Shown here one piece after another: positions 8,967 through 18,421 of a stretch of DNA of 64,000 bases (its first letter is position 1; every line of letters begins with the position of its first letter). The DNA comes from CAUZIB01 sp963578805 (GTDB lineage Bacteria > Acidobacteriota > Vicinamibacteria > Vicinamibacterales > UBA8438): assembly GCA_963578805.1 (NCBI GenBank), contig CAUZDY010000007.1:1-64000 (forward strand). Reading direction: 5' to 3'. Made by a program: the position numbers and the translations under genes. The notes under the pieces are model-generated. The model made no database searches, was not told the origin of the DNA, and saw nothing but the letters and a program-made list of their open reading frames with translations.

Positions 8967-11522
8967 GTGCGCGACTACGATCCCCAATTCATCGAGCGAA
9001 AGTGGCAGGAACGTTGGCGGGAGACCCGTGCGTTCGAGGTGACAGAGGATTCCGAACGTCCGAAGTTCTACTGCTTGGTCATGTTCGCCTATCCGTCCGG
9101 GCATGCCCACGTGGGGCACGTGCGGAACTACATGATCGGTGACGTGGTTGCGCGGACAAAGCGGATGCGCGGGTTTAATGTACTGCATCCGTTCGGTTGG
9201 GACGCATTCGGCCTTCCGGCGGAGAACGCCGCGATCCAACACGGTATTCCCCCTGAGAGCTGGACCCGCGAGAATATCGCCCATATGAAGGGGCAGTTGC
9301 AGCGGCTCGGGATCAGCTATGCCTGGGAGCGCGAGTTGGCCACGTGTGACCGTGACTACTATCGGTGGAACCAGTGGCTGTTCCTCAAGATGTACGAGCG
9401 AGATTTGGCTTTTCGACAACGGTCAAATGTTAACTGGTGTCCGTCTTGTGGCACGGTACTCGCTAATGAGCAGGTCATCGATGGCGAGTGTTGGCGGTGC
9501 GGCACGACGGTGCAGGAGCGCGAGTTGGAACAGTGGTTCTTGCGGACAACTCAGTATGGACAGAAGTTGCTGGATGGTATCGATAGGTTGACCGAGTGGC
9601 CGGAGAAGGTGCTTACGATGCAGCGCAACTGGATTGGGCGCTCCGACGGAACACTCGTTCAGTTTCCGGTCGTACCGGCTTCTTCTCCTCACAGCGATAA
9701 CAGTGACGGCGATCCGAGCAGAGAGCAAATCGACCGACTGGATGTCTTTACCACTCGGATAGATACGATCTTCGGCGCCACGTTCGTTCTGCTGGCACCC
9801 GAGCATCCTTTTGTGGATCAGATTACTCAGACTAGCACCGACGGGCAGGAGCTTCAGGCGAAGGTCGACCGCTTTCGAGCGCTCGACCGCAAGGCCAGGC
9901 TCAAGGGCAAAATCGAGAAAGAGGGTTTCGATACCGGTCGTCGAGCGGTTAACCCGTTTACCGGCAAAACAGTTCCAATCTGGGTTGCAAATTTTGTTCT
10001 TGCGGATTACGGGACCGGTGCCATCATGGCGGTTCCAGCACACGACCAGCGCGATTTTGAGTTTGCACGGAAGTATGGTCTCGACGTCAAGGTCGTTATT
10101 CAGCCTGATAGGGCGCCGCCGCTGAGCGGCGACACTCTCGAGGAGGCTTTTTCTGACTCCGGTATCCTCGCTGATTCTGGCGAGTTTTCTGGAGTGCCTA
10201 GTCCCGACGCCATCGGTCTGATGACGAGCTCTGCGGAGGAGCGCGGCCTGGGTCGTGGCGAGGTACAGTTCCGTCTGAAGGACTGGGGTATCTCGCGCCA
10301 ACGATACTGGGGTACACCGATTCCGATCATCTATTGCGACGAGTGTGGAACCCAGCCGGTCCCATTCGACGATCTTCCGGTTGAGCTGCCGGCGATTAAG
10401 GAGTTCTCAGGCCGAGGTAATTCTCCGCTCGCGCAGATACCTGAGTTCGTCAACGCGACTTGTCCCAGCTGCGGCGGTGCAGCGACTCGCGAGACAGACA
10501 CGATGGATACGTTCGTGGATTCGTCCTGGTACTTCTATCGGTACTGTGATCCGCAGAGTAGCACGGTTCCGTTCGACATTGGTAAGGTGAATTACTGGGC
10601 CCCGGTCGACTTCTACACCGGTGGGGTCGAGCACGCGATCTTGCACCTGATTTATTCCAGGTTCTTCTGCCGCGTGTTCGCTGACCTCGGCTTTGTCTCC
10701 CACGATGAGCCGTTCACTCGCCTGCTGACCCAGGGGATGGTCTTGCGTCACGGCACAGTGATGTCAAAGTCTAAGGGCAACGTTGTGGACCCAGATGAAA
10801 TGCTGGCCAAGTATGGCGCCGATGCCCTCCGTCTCTATGAAATGTTCGTGGCACCACCCGAGAAGGAGATCGAGTGGACTGATGCCGGTCTCGAAGGCAG
10901 TGCAAGATTCTTAGGCCGGGTGTGGCGATTGGTGATACTTGTCTCGGATCACATAAACGTAGACGCGATTCGGCCGATCGAGGATCTCTCCGACGAATTG
11001 GACGAAGCGGAACGTGGGCTTCGGCAAAAGACGCACGACACGATTCGTCGGGTATCGTTGGACATCGACCCTCGCGTGCACTTAAATACCGCGATTTCGG
11101 CGCTCATGGAGCTGGTCAACAAGCTCTATCTGTTTCTCGAGCAGTCCGACCCTGGCGACATCACTCGCCCTGAGCGAGTGGCGGTTCTCCGAGAAGCGGT
11201 CGAGGCGCTGGTGTTGATGCTGTCACCGTTTACTCCTCACCTTTCGGAAGAGCTGTGGGAGGTGCTGGGGCACTGCGAGGGTACAGTGGCCGCGGGCTGG
11301 CCCACATTCGATCCTGCAGTCGCTCGGGCCGATCATGTTGTGATTCCGGTTCAGGTCAATGGGCGGGTGCGCGGGCGAGTGACCGTGGAAACAGACATTT
11401 CTAACGCGGCACTCGAGGCGCGAGCGCTCGACGACGAGGCGGTTCAGTCGCATACCCGTGGTAAACAGGTCAAACGTATTGTCGTGGTCGCTGGCAAGCT
11501 AGTCAACATCGTGGCACGATAG
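8967..11522 (+). CDS. leuS: Leucyl-tRNA synthetase
   Basis: This class I synthetase charges tRNA-Leu. The HIGH-type motif is GHAHVGHVRNYM near residue 45. The signature MSKSKGNVVDPDEM sits near residue 598, with Val before the motif in place of the usual Lys. The editing domain is intact, with TRIDTIFGATFVLL and GTGAIMAVPAHDQRD. Zinc-knuckle cysteines are at NWCPSCGTVL and CWRCG. The start is uncertain: the frame is open from TTG 8919, but homology starts at RDYDPQFIERKWQ, so GTG 8967 or TTG 8961 is likely. Neither has a clear ribosome-binding site. About 851 residues, normal length. Confidence 0.95.
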   Translation: MRDYDPQFIERKWQERWRETRAFEVTEDSERPKFYCLVMFAYPSGHAHVGHVRNYMIGDVVARTKRMRGFNVLHPFGWDAFGLPAENAAIQHGIPPESWTRENIAHMKGQLQRLGISYAWERELATCDRDYYRWNQWLFLKMYERDLAFRQRSNVNWCPSCGTVLANEQVIDGECWRCGTTVQERELEQWFLRTTQYGQKLLDGIDRLTEWPEKVLTMQRNWIGRSDGTLVQFPVVPASSPHSDNSDGDPSREQIDRLDVFTTRIDTIFGATFVLLAPEHPFVDQITQTSTDGQELQAKVDRFRALDRKARLKGKIEKEGFDTGRRAVNPFTGKTVPIWVANFVLADYGTGAIMAVPAHDQRDFEFARKYGLDVKVVIQPDRAPPLSGDTLEEAFSDSGILADSGEFSGVPSPDAIGLMTSSAEERGLGRGEVQFRLKDWGISRQRYWGTPIPIIYCDECGTQPVPFDDLPVELPAIKEFSGRGNSPLAQIPEFVNATCPSCGGAATRETDTMDTFVDSSWYFYRYCDPQSSTVPFDIGKVNYWAPVDFYTGGVEHAILHLIYSRFFCRVFADLGFVSHDEPFTRLLTQGMVLRHGTVMSKSKGNVVDPDEMLAKYGADALRLYEMFVAPPEKEIEWTDAGLEGSARFLGRVWRLVILVSDHINVDAIRPIEDLSDELDEAERGLRQKTHDTIRRVSLDIDPRVHLNTAISALMELVNKLYLFLEQSDPGDITRPERVAVLREAVEALVLMLSPFTPHLSEELWEVLGHCEGTVAAGWPTFDPAVARADHVVIPVQVNGRVRGRVTVETDISNAALEARALDDEAVQSHTRGKQVKRIVVVAGKLVNIVAR

Positions 11523-11527
11523 GGACG

Positions 11528-12091
11528 ATGACCTGTAGACGAAGGGATACACCACACGCGATAATGCTCGGAATGGTGTTAGCCTGTGCCTCCGTGCTGA
11601 CCTCGGGGTGCGGATACACGCTGGCCGGTATTGGGTCGTTTCTTCCTGACTACATCGAGACTATCGGTATTCCGATGTTCGAGAACACTACGACCGCATT
11701 CGAGGTGGAGCAGCTTTTGACACAGCAGGTACGTCAAGAGTTTATCGGCAGGGGCCAGTACCGTGTGGTCGCGGAGACGACCAACGTGGACGCCGTGCTC
11801 GAAGGAACGATCCGAAGTATTGGGATCCAACCGGCGAGCTTCACGGGTGACCAGCAGGCGTCACGGTACATTTTCACGTTAACTGCTCGGATCGAATTTA
11901 TAGATATGACCACTAACGATGTGCTGTGGGAGAATCCCGAGCTCGTGTTTAGTGACGAATACGAGGTTGCGTCCGGCGGCGGCGACACGCCGAGTGTCTC
12001 TGCGTTCTTCGGTCAGCGGTCGAACGCGATGGAACGCATTGCAGTCGATTTCGCCGAGACGGTGGTCAGCTCGATACTTGAGGCCTTCTAA
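11528..12091 (+). CDS. lptE: LPS-assembly lipoprotein LptE
   Basis: LptE is the outer-membrane lipoprotein that plugs the LptD barrel and helps insert lipopolysaccharide. A signal peptide ends in the lipobox LTSGC, with Cys28 the lipidated residue. CGYTLAGIGSFLPDYIETI and the FENTTTAFEVEQLLTQQVRQ stretch are typical of the LptE/LPS-assembly (RlpB) family. Length is 187 residues. It begins 5 bases after leuS and is followed by holA, the same leuS-lptE-holA order seen in many Gram-negative genomes. Its presence indicates an LPS-bearing outer membrane. Confidence 0.9.
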   Translation: MTCRRRDTPHAIMLGMVLACASVLTSGCGYTLAGIGSFLPDYIETIGIPMFENTTTAFEVEQLLTQQVRQEFIGRGQYRVVAETTNVDAVLEGTIRSIGIQPASFTGDQQASRYIFTLTARIEFIDMTTNDVLWENPELVFSDEYEVASGGGDTPSVSAFFGQRSNAMERIAVDFAETVVSSILEAF

Positions 12092-12122
12092 CTCGACTCG
12101 GTTCCAGACGTCAGGTCCCTCC

Positions 12123-13052
12123 GTGGTTACGCCCGCCGACGTTCACACTCAAATCGCATCCGGGAGGCTCGACCCACTCTATCTCGTTCTGGGTGAAGAC
12201 GAGTACGAAAAGGCCGAGCTGGCCGCCGAGTTTGAAGAGGTCGTTGATGCAGAGCTGAGAGCGTTTAACGTCGAGCGTTTCCACGGGGGCGATGTGTCTC
12301 TGCGTGCGATTCTTGACGCAACTCGAACGTTGCCGATGATGGTGCCGCGCCGGTTGGTCGTGGCGCTGCGTGCGGAGCGGATACTCGAGCCAAAACGAGA
12401 GAGCGATGCGGCCACCCGTGACGCCGACGCTCTGCTGGCCTTCATCCAGCAGCCGCCATTGCATGCCACTCTAGTGCTCGTGGCAGGACGGCTTGACGAA
12501 CGCCGGCGGGTGACGAAGCGGTTGCTCGCCAAAGCGACCGTCGTGCGGTGTGGGGTCCTGGAGACGGTTCACGACGCGCAACGCTGGATCCGGTCTCGCA
12601 TAAAGGCCCAGGGTCTACGTATCTCCTCCGACGCCGTGGCTGTACTCGCTGGGCGGGTCGGTCCCGACATCGTGCGACTACGTGACGCCGTCGAGCGACT
12701 CAGCTTGTTTACCGGCGACGAGCCAGAAATCTTAGCCAGCGATGTGGCGGCGGTTGTCGGACCGGCCGTCTCACAGGATGACTGGGCGGTGACCAGGGCT
12801 ATCGAGCACGGGGCCGCCGACGTGGCTTTGCGGGAGCTTGGGTTGACGCTCGAGAGCGGTGCAGTGCCCTACATGGTTCTTGGTCAACTGGCGTGGGTGG
12901 CGCGCAGTCGTGTGCCGGCCGCCAGAACGGCGGCCGCTATTGAGGCGGTGTTCCGGACCGATCGCGCGCTCAAACAGTCCGGAGGCGACCCGAGGGTACT
13001 GCTCGAGCGTCTGGTCGTGGACCTGTGCGGAACCGGATCACGCCGACGCTGA
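12123..13052 (+). CDS. holA: DNA polymerase III delta subunit (HolA)
   Basis: HolA opens the sliding clamp within the clamp loader. The N-terminal part reads LDPLYLVLGEDEYEKAELAAE, the conserved start of the delta family, followed by AAA-like and C-terminal helical regions. The reading frame is open well upstream into lptE, but homology begins near GTG 12123, giving 309 residues, slightly short for the family. The 3' end overlaps the convergent rpsT gene by 15 bases. Confidence 0.88.
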   Translation: MVTPADVHTQIASGRLDPLYLVLGEDEYEKAELAAEFEEVVDAELRAFNVERFHGGDVSLRAILDATRTLPMMVPRRLVVALRAERILEPKRESDAATRDADALLAFIQQPPLHATLVLVAGRLDERRRVTKRLLAKATVVRCGVLETVHDAQRWIRSRIKAQGLRISSDAVAVLAGRVGPDIVRLRDAVERLSLFTGDEPEILASDVAAVVGPAVSQDDWAVTRAIEHGAADVALRELGLTLESGAVPYMVLGQLAWVARSRVPAARTAAAIEAVFRTDRALKQSGGDPRVLLERLVVDLCGTGSRRR

Positions 13053-13310
13053 AACCTTCTGCAGACGGCGGGTCAGTCTGGACTTGTAGCGTGCGGCCGT
13101 ATTGGCGTGGATGATCCCTTTGCTCACGAGCTTGTCGAGGAGCGGAACTGTATTCCGCAGAGCATCCTTTGCGCTGGAGGTGTCACCGCTGTCAATTGCC
13201 GACCGCACGGCCCGGAGGGCACGACGGGTTCGGCTCCGCTGTTCCCGATTGCGAGTCCGTCGGGTTACGTTCTGTTTGTGGGCTTTGACTGCAGATTTAT
13301 GGTTCGCCAC
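13038..13310 (-). CDS. rpsT: Small ribosomal subunit protein bS20
   Basis: This is a 90-residue, strongly basic, helical protein of the 30S subunit. MANHKSAVKAHKQNVTRRTR and the C-terminal NTAARYKSRLTRRL are characteristic of S20. It faces holA tail to tail and the two coding ends overlap by 15 bases, leaving no room for a separate terminator between them. Transcription probably starts in the 13311-13417 gap. Confidence 0.96.
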   Translation of the reverse strand: MANHKSAVKAHKQNVTRRTRNREQRSRTRRALRAVRSAIDSGDTSSAKDALRNTVPLLDKLVSKGIIHANTAARYKSRLTRRLQKVSASA

Positions 13311-13417
13311 GAGCGCGTTGTCCTGTCCTGACTGTAATGACGGCTAACTTCTTGGCAGCCTACTCAATCAACGTATTTTACACAAACAGGAAGATTCTGT
13401 CCCGGTGTGGCGTCACA

Positions 13418-13864
13418 CTAGAAGCTTCTCTTGATCTTACGAAGCGCGCGGCGGTCTCTTAGGTCAGACTTTGTCCGGTCTCTCCTCTTTAAGCCAGGAA
13501 CAGGATCGGCTCGGCGGAGCTGCTCTCGAAGCTCCTGCTCCTCGGCAGTCGGAGGAAGCGTTACGTCATTGTAGAGCTCTCGAGCCTGGGACTTCGGGAG
13601 GTGGGTGTTCGCTAGCCCCGTGACGAATAGCCTCCTTCGGCCACCGGGGATCGTGATTTCAAGTGTGTCTCCAATGTGGATCTTTTGATGGGGTTTTCCT
13701 TGGTGTCCATTGAGAGAAACTTTCCCGCCCTGACAGGCTCTCTTGGCCTCTGATCGGGTCTTGAAGACGCATGCGACATCAAGCCAGGCATCGACACGGA
13801 GCAGGTGAGAAGGGTCTTCCTGAGCCTGATGGTTCCGTGGCTCTGACCTCACTTCACGATGCAT
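13418..13864 (-). CDS. S4-domain RNA-binding protein, Hsp15-like
   Basis: The protein has an S4 RNA-binding domain at about residues 22-85: LRVDAWLDVACVFKTRSEAK, then KVSLNGHQGKPHQKIHIGD. This matches the Hsp15 (HslR) family, which binds 50S subunits carrying a stalled nascent chain and supports recycling. A basic C-terminal tail rich in Arg, Lys and Asp follows, also typical of Hsp15. Length is 148 residues. The first ~20 residues are weakly conserved, so the true start may be a little further in. It lies just downstream of a dead transglycosylase fragment. Confidence 0.75.
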   Translation of the reverse strand: MHREVRSEPRNHQAQEDPSHLLRVDAWLDVACVFKTRSEAKRACQGGKVSLNGHQGKPHQKIHIGDTLEITIPGGRRRLFVTGLANTHLPKSQARELYNDVTLPPTAEEQELREQLRRADPVPGLKRRDRTKSDLRDRRALRKIKRSF

Positions 13865-13876
13865 TGGGACAGCACG

Positions 13877-14141
13877 TTAGTATCCTGTGTCCGGGCCGAA
13901 TTCTGACTCGGCCTGAATCACCGCGCGCACAAGGTCAGCTCGAATACCGTGTTGCGTCGCGCGGTGTTTGATTAGAATGTCGTTTCGTATTGTCTCTTCA
14001 TCTCGAGTCACCGCCTGGGTTGTGCGGATGTAGTCGGTCCCTTCGACACTGCTGGTCGCGGTCTCCGGAGACCGCGGGCGGTTCAACAAAAGCGCCATTG
14101 GCGTCTGACCAGCGGTAGGCCTGTATGTTGGTGACGGCCAT
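13877..14141 (-). pseudogene. Broken lytic transglycosylase (SLT) remnant
   Basis: Two reading frames carry pieces of one protein. From ATG 14141 the first frame reads NIQAYRWSDANGAFVEPP, like the DUF4124-type N-terminus found on many secreted lytic transglycosylases. Further on, the neighbouring frame reads HGIRADLVRAVIQAESEFGP, the start of an SLT catalytic domain up to the catalytic glutamate. It then stops at TAA 13877-13879, before the rest of the domain. A frameshift plus loss of the 3' end is the simplest reading. The fragment fills the gap between alaS and the S4-domain gene. Confidence 0.6.
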
Positions 14142-14208
14142 TGGTATGTGCGTGACCGCAAGCCTAATGAGCACCGGGCCCTAGTCCGGCATGACTTCGT
14201 CATAGCGA

Positions 14209-16905
14209 TCACGAGCTTTCGTTCAGCATTTCTCCCATAACGTTTCGGCTCTCGGGAAACAATGCGTCTATCTTCTCGGGCATTCGGCCACCGGCCTCTG
14301 CAAAATCGGGCCGCCCACCGCCTTGTCCGCCAACGATCGGTGCGAGTTTCTTGACCATCCGGCCTGCGTGAACGCGGCCTACCAGGTCTTTAGTGACCGA
14401 GACGAGGAGGGCCACTTTACCCTCACTCTCAGAGGCCAACACGACCACGCCGGTGCCGAGCCTGTTCCGGATCGAGTCGGCCAGCGCTCTGAGCGCCGGC
14501 TTGCCCAGGCCGCTCACCCGTCGAGTCACGATCTTGACTCCATGAATTTCACTGGTGTCACCATCATCGTGCTTACCCATGGCGACGAGAACTTTGAGCT
14601 GTTCGACTTCTCTGCCGAGCTGTCTGGTCTGTGTTTGTAATCGCTGTACCGCATTAACGGCGTGGTCGGCCGGCACGGCCAACTGCTCGAGCAAGCGATC
14701 CAAGGTCGCACCACGGGTGTGGAGGTAGTCGACCGCTTCGTCACCCGTAAGTGCTTCGATCCGGCGTACACCCGCGGCTACTCCGGCTTCTTGGGTGATC
14801 ACAAATGGTCCGATGTTTCCGGTCGCCAGACAGTGTGTCCCGCCGCATAATTCCATCGAGACACCCGACACAGACACGACCCGGACGAGGTCACCATACT
14901 TCTCACCAAAAAGCGCCATGGCGCCATCTGAGACAGCGTCGACCGCTGCTCGGACGTCGGTCCGGACAGCCAGATTGGCATACACCTGCTGATTTACCTG
15001 CTGTTTGATGTCTGCTAGTTCGTTTGGAGTCACTGGGTGCGAGTGTACAAAGTCGAAGCGGAGCCGGTCCGGGGCCACAAGTGATCCGGCCTGCTTGACA
15101 TGAGTCCCGAGCACGGCACGTAGTGCCGCGTGGAGGAGATGGGTCGCCGTATGGTTCCGACAGGTGGCGGTTCGGGATCGGCCGTCAACGGCGGCCGTCA
15201 CCGTATCGCCGGTCCGAAGGTGCCCAGATTCGAGTCGCACCGAATGCATTCGTGGTCCCGACGATCGCAGACGTTCCATCGCGACTACCGTGGCATAGCT
15301 CGTTTTGCCGGCCAGTCGGCCGGTATCTGAAACTTGACCACCGGCCTCGACATAGAAAGGTGTGCGGTCGAGCAGCACATATCCGGTGATACCTTCGTCC
15401 AACTCATCGGTCTGTTGACGTTCGGCATCGAAGAGGGCCAGCACACGAGTATTGGTTACGTGCAGTGAGTCGTATCCCTCGAAGTGATCGGGGGTGTCAG
15501 CGAGTACCCGCTGGGTCTCGTCGGAGAGATAAACGAACTCACGGACGGTGGCCGCCCCAAAGCTTTGGTTCACTCGTGACTTGTGGCGCTGTGCTTCCAT
15601 CGCTCGTTCGAAGGCCGGTCGGTCAACCGCCAGTCCCCGTTCGGTTGCCAGATCCTCAATGAAGTCGAGTGGTAATCCATAGGTATCGTACAGACGAAAG
15701 ACCTCGGTACCATCGATCGCCCCGGTTCCGGATGCCACCCGACCTAGCATGGTTTCGAGTCGAGGTAGTCCGTCGTTGAGTACTGAGTCAAAGCGCTCCT
15801 CTTCGTTCTGGACAATCTGGACAACCGAATCTCTTGCACTCCGAAGCTCTGCATAGGCCCCGTGCATCTCATCGACGACGGTGTCAACTAGACGATGCAG
15901 GAATGGTTCCACCATCCCGAGCTTCTTGCCGTGCCGCATGGCACGCCGCATGATTTTCCGGAGCACGTATCCACGCCACTCGTTCGACGGCAACACGCCA
16001 TCAGCCAGTAGAAAGGTGATTGCGCGCGTGTGGTCGGCGATGACCCGCATTGAAATGTCGCTCGCCTCAGTCGTGGAGGAGTTACCCAGGCCGCCATACG
16101 TGGTCCCCGTCAGCTCCTCGGTCTTTCTCAAGAGTGGAGAGAATAGGTCCGTATCGTAGTTAGACAGCGCGTTCTGGAGTACCGCCACGATCCGTTCGAG
16201 ACCCATCCCGGTGTCGATGGATGGAGCCGGAAGGGGGGAAAGTGTGCCGTCGGTCAGTCGCTCGAATTCCATGAAGACGTTATTCCAGATTTCGATGTAG
16301 CGGTCGCAGCTGCAGTCGAGGCCACGACAGCGGGGCTCCGGACACGGCAGGTGATCACCACGGTGGTAATGAATCTCGGAGCAGCGTCCACACGGACCCG
16401 TGTCACCCATCGTCCAGAAATTCTCGGCGAGACCGAGTTCGACGATCCGATCGTGAGGGACTAAATCTACCCAGAGTTTGTACGCATCATCGTCACGAGG
16501 GATGTCGCCCTCACCCTTGAAGACGGTGGCGTAGAGCCGCTCGGGTGGGATGCTCCAGACGTCAGTCAGTAGCTCCCAGGCGAACGGGATCGCCTCGGCC
16601 TTGAAGTAATCGCCAAACGAAAAGTTTCCCAGCATCTCGAAGAACGTGTGATGTCGCTGTGACGGGCCGACGTTATTGAGATCATTGTGCTTACCGCTGA
16701 CCCGCATGCACTTCTGAGACGTCGCCGCGCGCTTATAGGCGCGTGGCTCCTTGCCGAGGAAAGTGTCCTTGAACTGATTCATGCCGGCATTGGTGAACAG
16801 GAGGCTCGGGTCGTCGACCGGTACTAGGGGTGAGCTGGGTACGACTCGGTGGTCCTGGCGCTCAAAGTACTGAAGAAAGCTTTGTCGGATCTGTGCCGAT
16901 GTCAT
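14209..16905 (-). CDS. alaS: Alanyl-tRNA synthetase
   Basis: This class II synthetase charges tRNA-Ala and edits mischarged Ser and Gly. The N-terminus MTSAQIRQSFLQYFERQDH leads into the catalytic core with FTNAGMNQFKDTFLG. The editing-site zinc motifs are NHTATHLLH and CGGTHCLATGNIG. The C-terminal oligomerisation/C-Ala domain ends with GGQGGGRPDFAEAGG. At 898 residues it is full length. It lies downstream of recX on the same strand, with a gap of about 50 bases, in a common recX-alaS pairing. Confidence 0.97.
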   Translation of the reverse strand: MTSAQIRQSFLQYFERQDHRVVPSSPLVPVDDPSLLFTNAGMNQFKDTFLGKEPRAYKRAATSQKCMRVSGKHNDLNNVGPSQRHHTFFEMLGNFSFGDYFKAEAIPFAWELLTDVWSIPPERLYATVFKGEGDIPRDDDAYKLWVDLVPHDRIVELGLAENFWTMGDTGPCGRCSEIHYHRGDHLPCPEPRCRGLDCSCDRYIEIWNNVFMEFERLTDGTLSPLPAPSIDTGMGLERIVAVLQNALSNYDTDLFSPLLRKTEELTGTTYGGLGNSSTTEASDISMRVIADHTRAITFLLADGVLPSNEWRGYVLRKIMRRAMRHGKKLGMVEPFLHRLVDTVVDEMHGAYAELRSARDSVVQIVQNEEERFDSVLNDGLPRLETMLGRVASGTGAIDGTEVFRLYDTYGLPLDFIEDLATERGLAVDRPAFERAMEAQRHKSRVNQSFGAATVREFVYLSDETQRVLADTPDHFEGYDSLHVTNTRVLALFDAERQQTDELDEGITGYVLLDRTPFYVEAGGQVSDTGRLAGKTSYATVVAMERLRSSGPRMHSVRLESGHLRTGDTVTAAVDGRSRTATCRNHTATHLLHAALRAVLGTHVKQAGSLVAPDRLRFDFVHSHPVTPNELADIKQQVNQQVYANLAVRTDVRAAVDAVSDGAMALFGEKYGDLVRVVSVSGVSMELCGGTHCLATGNIGPFVITQEAGVAAGVRRIEALTGDEAVDYLHTRGATLDRLLEQLAVPADHAVNAVQRLQTQTRQLGREVEQLKVLVAMGKHDDGDTSEIHGVKIVTRRVSGLGKPALRALADSIRNRLGTGVVVLASESEGKVALLVSVTKDLVGRVHAGRMVKKLAPIVGGQGGGRPDFAEAGGRMPEKIDALFPESRNVMGEMLNESS

Positions 16906-16954
16906 TACGGTCTATCTTTTCACACTCGCAGGATGGTGGGAGCGGGTCCGGTCA

Positions 16955-17437
16955 TTACTCGTCGTCGAACTGGGGCGTTAACGCGGTCTTGGACTTTAGT
17001 GCTGTCACGATCGCACTGCCTTCGAATCCTTGGCGGAGCAGGGCGCCGTAAAGTCTACGAAACTGGGCTTGGGTTTCGATTGGTCCGCTAAGTCGCCGGT
17101 GGAGGATCCGGGACAGAAGCACCGCCTCGCTAACGCCAGCATAGGCTTCGTTGACCGCTTCCTGCGCATCGTTGGTGTTGACTCCGAACTCGCCAAGCTC
17201 CCGTAGCGTGCGCCGGCGTCCCCGCGACTTGATATCGGCGGCGTACCGCGCGTACGCGCCGGCGGCCCTTCGATCGTCGAGGGCGTTCTCTAGACGCAGT
17301 CGGTAAATGGCATCATCAACGCTGTTCTTGGTGAATCCCTTTCGAACCAGTCGTTCTCGGATTTGAATGGAAAACAGTTCACGCCCGGCTAGCATACGAA
17401 GACCGGTCACGTACGGATCGGTCGGGGGACGGGGCGT
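16955..17437 (-). CDS. recX: RecX-family regulatory protein
   Basis: RecX binds and restrains RecA filaments. The three-helix repeats are visible: DPYVTGLRMLAGRELFSIQI, RLVRKGFTKNSVDDAIYRLR and YGALLRQGFEGSAIVTAL. The frame is open to GTG 17485, but that would overlap ilvE and adds only a Pro/Arg-rich stretch. GTG 17437, just after the ilvE stop, fits better and gives 160 residues. recA is not in the window. Confidence 0.8.
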   Translation of the reverse strand, partial: TPRPPTDPYVTGLRMLAGRELFSIQIRERLVRKGFTKNSVDDAIYRLRLENALDDRRAAGAYARYAADIKSRGRRRTLRELGEFGVNTNDAQEAVNEAYAGVSEAVLLSRILHRRLSGPIETQAQFRRLYGALLRQGFEGSAIVTALKSKTALTPQFDDE

Positions 17438-17441
17438 CACC

Positions 17442-18407
17442 CTAGCCGCGTGCGGGAGCCTCGGCTGCCTTCTCGGATTCGGCACTCGAATAGACGTAGG
17501 TGAGCCACCCGTGCGTGTCGGGCTCTCGGCCGTGAATTATGTCGAAGAAGCGCCGCTGGATAGCCTCGGTGATCGGTCCCCGCTTCCCGGATCCGATCGT
17601 GATTCTATCCACCGATCGGATCGGAGTGATCTCAGCCGCCGTTCCGGTGAAGAACACCTCATCTGAGATGTACAAGGATTCTCGGGGCTGCATCTCTTCC
17701 CTTACAGGAATATCAAGGTCGCTCGCGAGTGTGATTACACAGTCGCGCGTAATACCGGCGAGCGCAGAGCTGGCCAGCGGCGGAGTAGTGAGCATCCCGT
17801 CGCGTACTAGAAAGAGGTTTTGCCCGCTCCCCTCACTCAAGTACCCCGCTGGGTCGAGGGCAATGCCTTCGGCGTAGCCATTAACGACCGATTCCATCTT
17901 GATCAGCTGCGAGTTGGCGTAATTAGCGGTCGATTTGGCACTCGATGGGAACCGGTTTGGAGCTCCGCGTCCCCACGAGCTAACCTGGACATCGACCCCA
18001 TTTTCGAGGGAGTCCTCTCCAAGATACGCGCCCCACTCCCAGACCATGATGACCGCATCGACCGGGCAGGAAAACGGGTTCACACCCAACGTCTCATATC
18101 CACGATAAAGCAGTGGGCGGATGTAGCACTCTTTGTAGTGATTGTTCCGGATGGTGTCCAACACGGCCGCCTCGAAATCCTCCGCACCGATGTTATAGGC
18201 CATCCGATAAATCTTGGCGGAGTCGTAAAGACGCCGGATATGAGTGTCGAGTCTAAAACAGGCCGAACCGTTCGGGGTGTTATAGCACCGTGCGCCCTCG
18301 AAGACGCCGCTCCCATAGTGGATCACGTGCGCGCCAACATGGATTTTCGCATCTGCCCAATCCACGAATGTGCCGTTCATCCAGATCTTGCCGGACCCAA
18401 AGCTCAT
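17442..18407 (-). CDS. ilvE: Branched-chain amino-acid aminotransferase
   Basis: This PLP-dependent fold-type IV transaminase performs the last step of Leu, Ile and Val synthesis. The PLP lysine lies in NYANSQLIKMESVVNGYAEG, followed by DPAGYLSEGSGQNLFLV, the conserved cofactor-site segment. FTGTAAEITPI, typical of IlvE over D-amino-acid transaminase, is also present. Length is 321 residues including a short Ala/Glu-rich tail. It sits between the kinase gene (14 bases upstream) and recX. Confidence 0.93.
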   Translation of the reverse strand: MSFGSGKIWMNGTFVDWADAKIHVGAHVIHYGSGVFEGARCYNTPNGSACFRLDTHIRRLYDSAKIYRMAYNIGAEDFEAAVLDTIRNNHYKECYIRPLLYRGYETLGVNPFSCPVDAVIMVWEWGAYLGEDSLENGVDVQVSSWGRGAPNRFPSSAKSTANYANSQLIKMESVVNGYAEGIALDPAGYLSEGSGQNLFLVRDGMLTTPPLASSALAGITRDCVITLASDLDIPVREEMQPRESLYISDEVFFTGTAAEITPIRSVDRITIGSGKRGPITEAIQRRFFDIIHGREPDTHGWLTYVYSSAESEKAAEAPARG

Positions 18408-18421
18408 TATCGGAGTTTACC

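Noticed and set aside
13102..13347. Plus-strand frames over rpsT
   Set aside because: Antisense shadows of a clear S20 gene.
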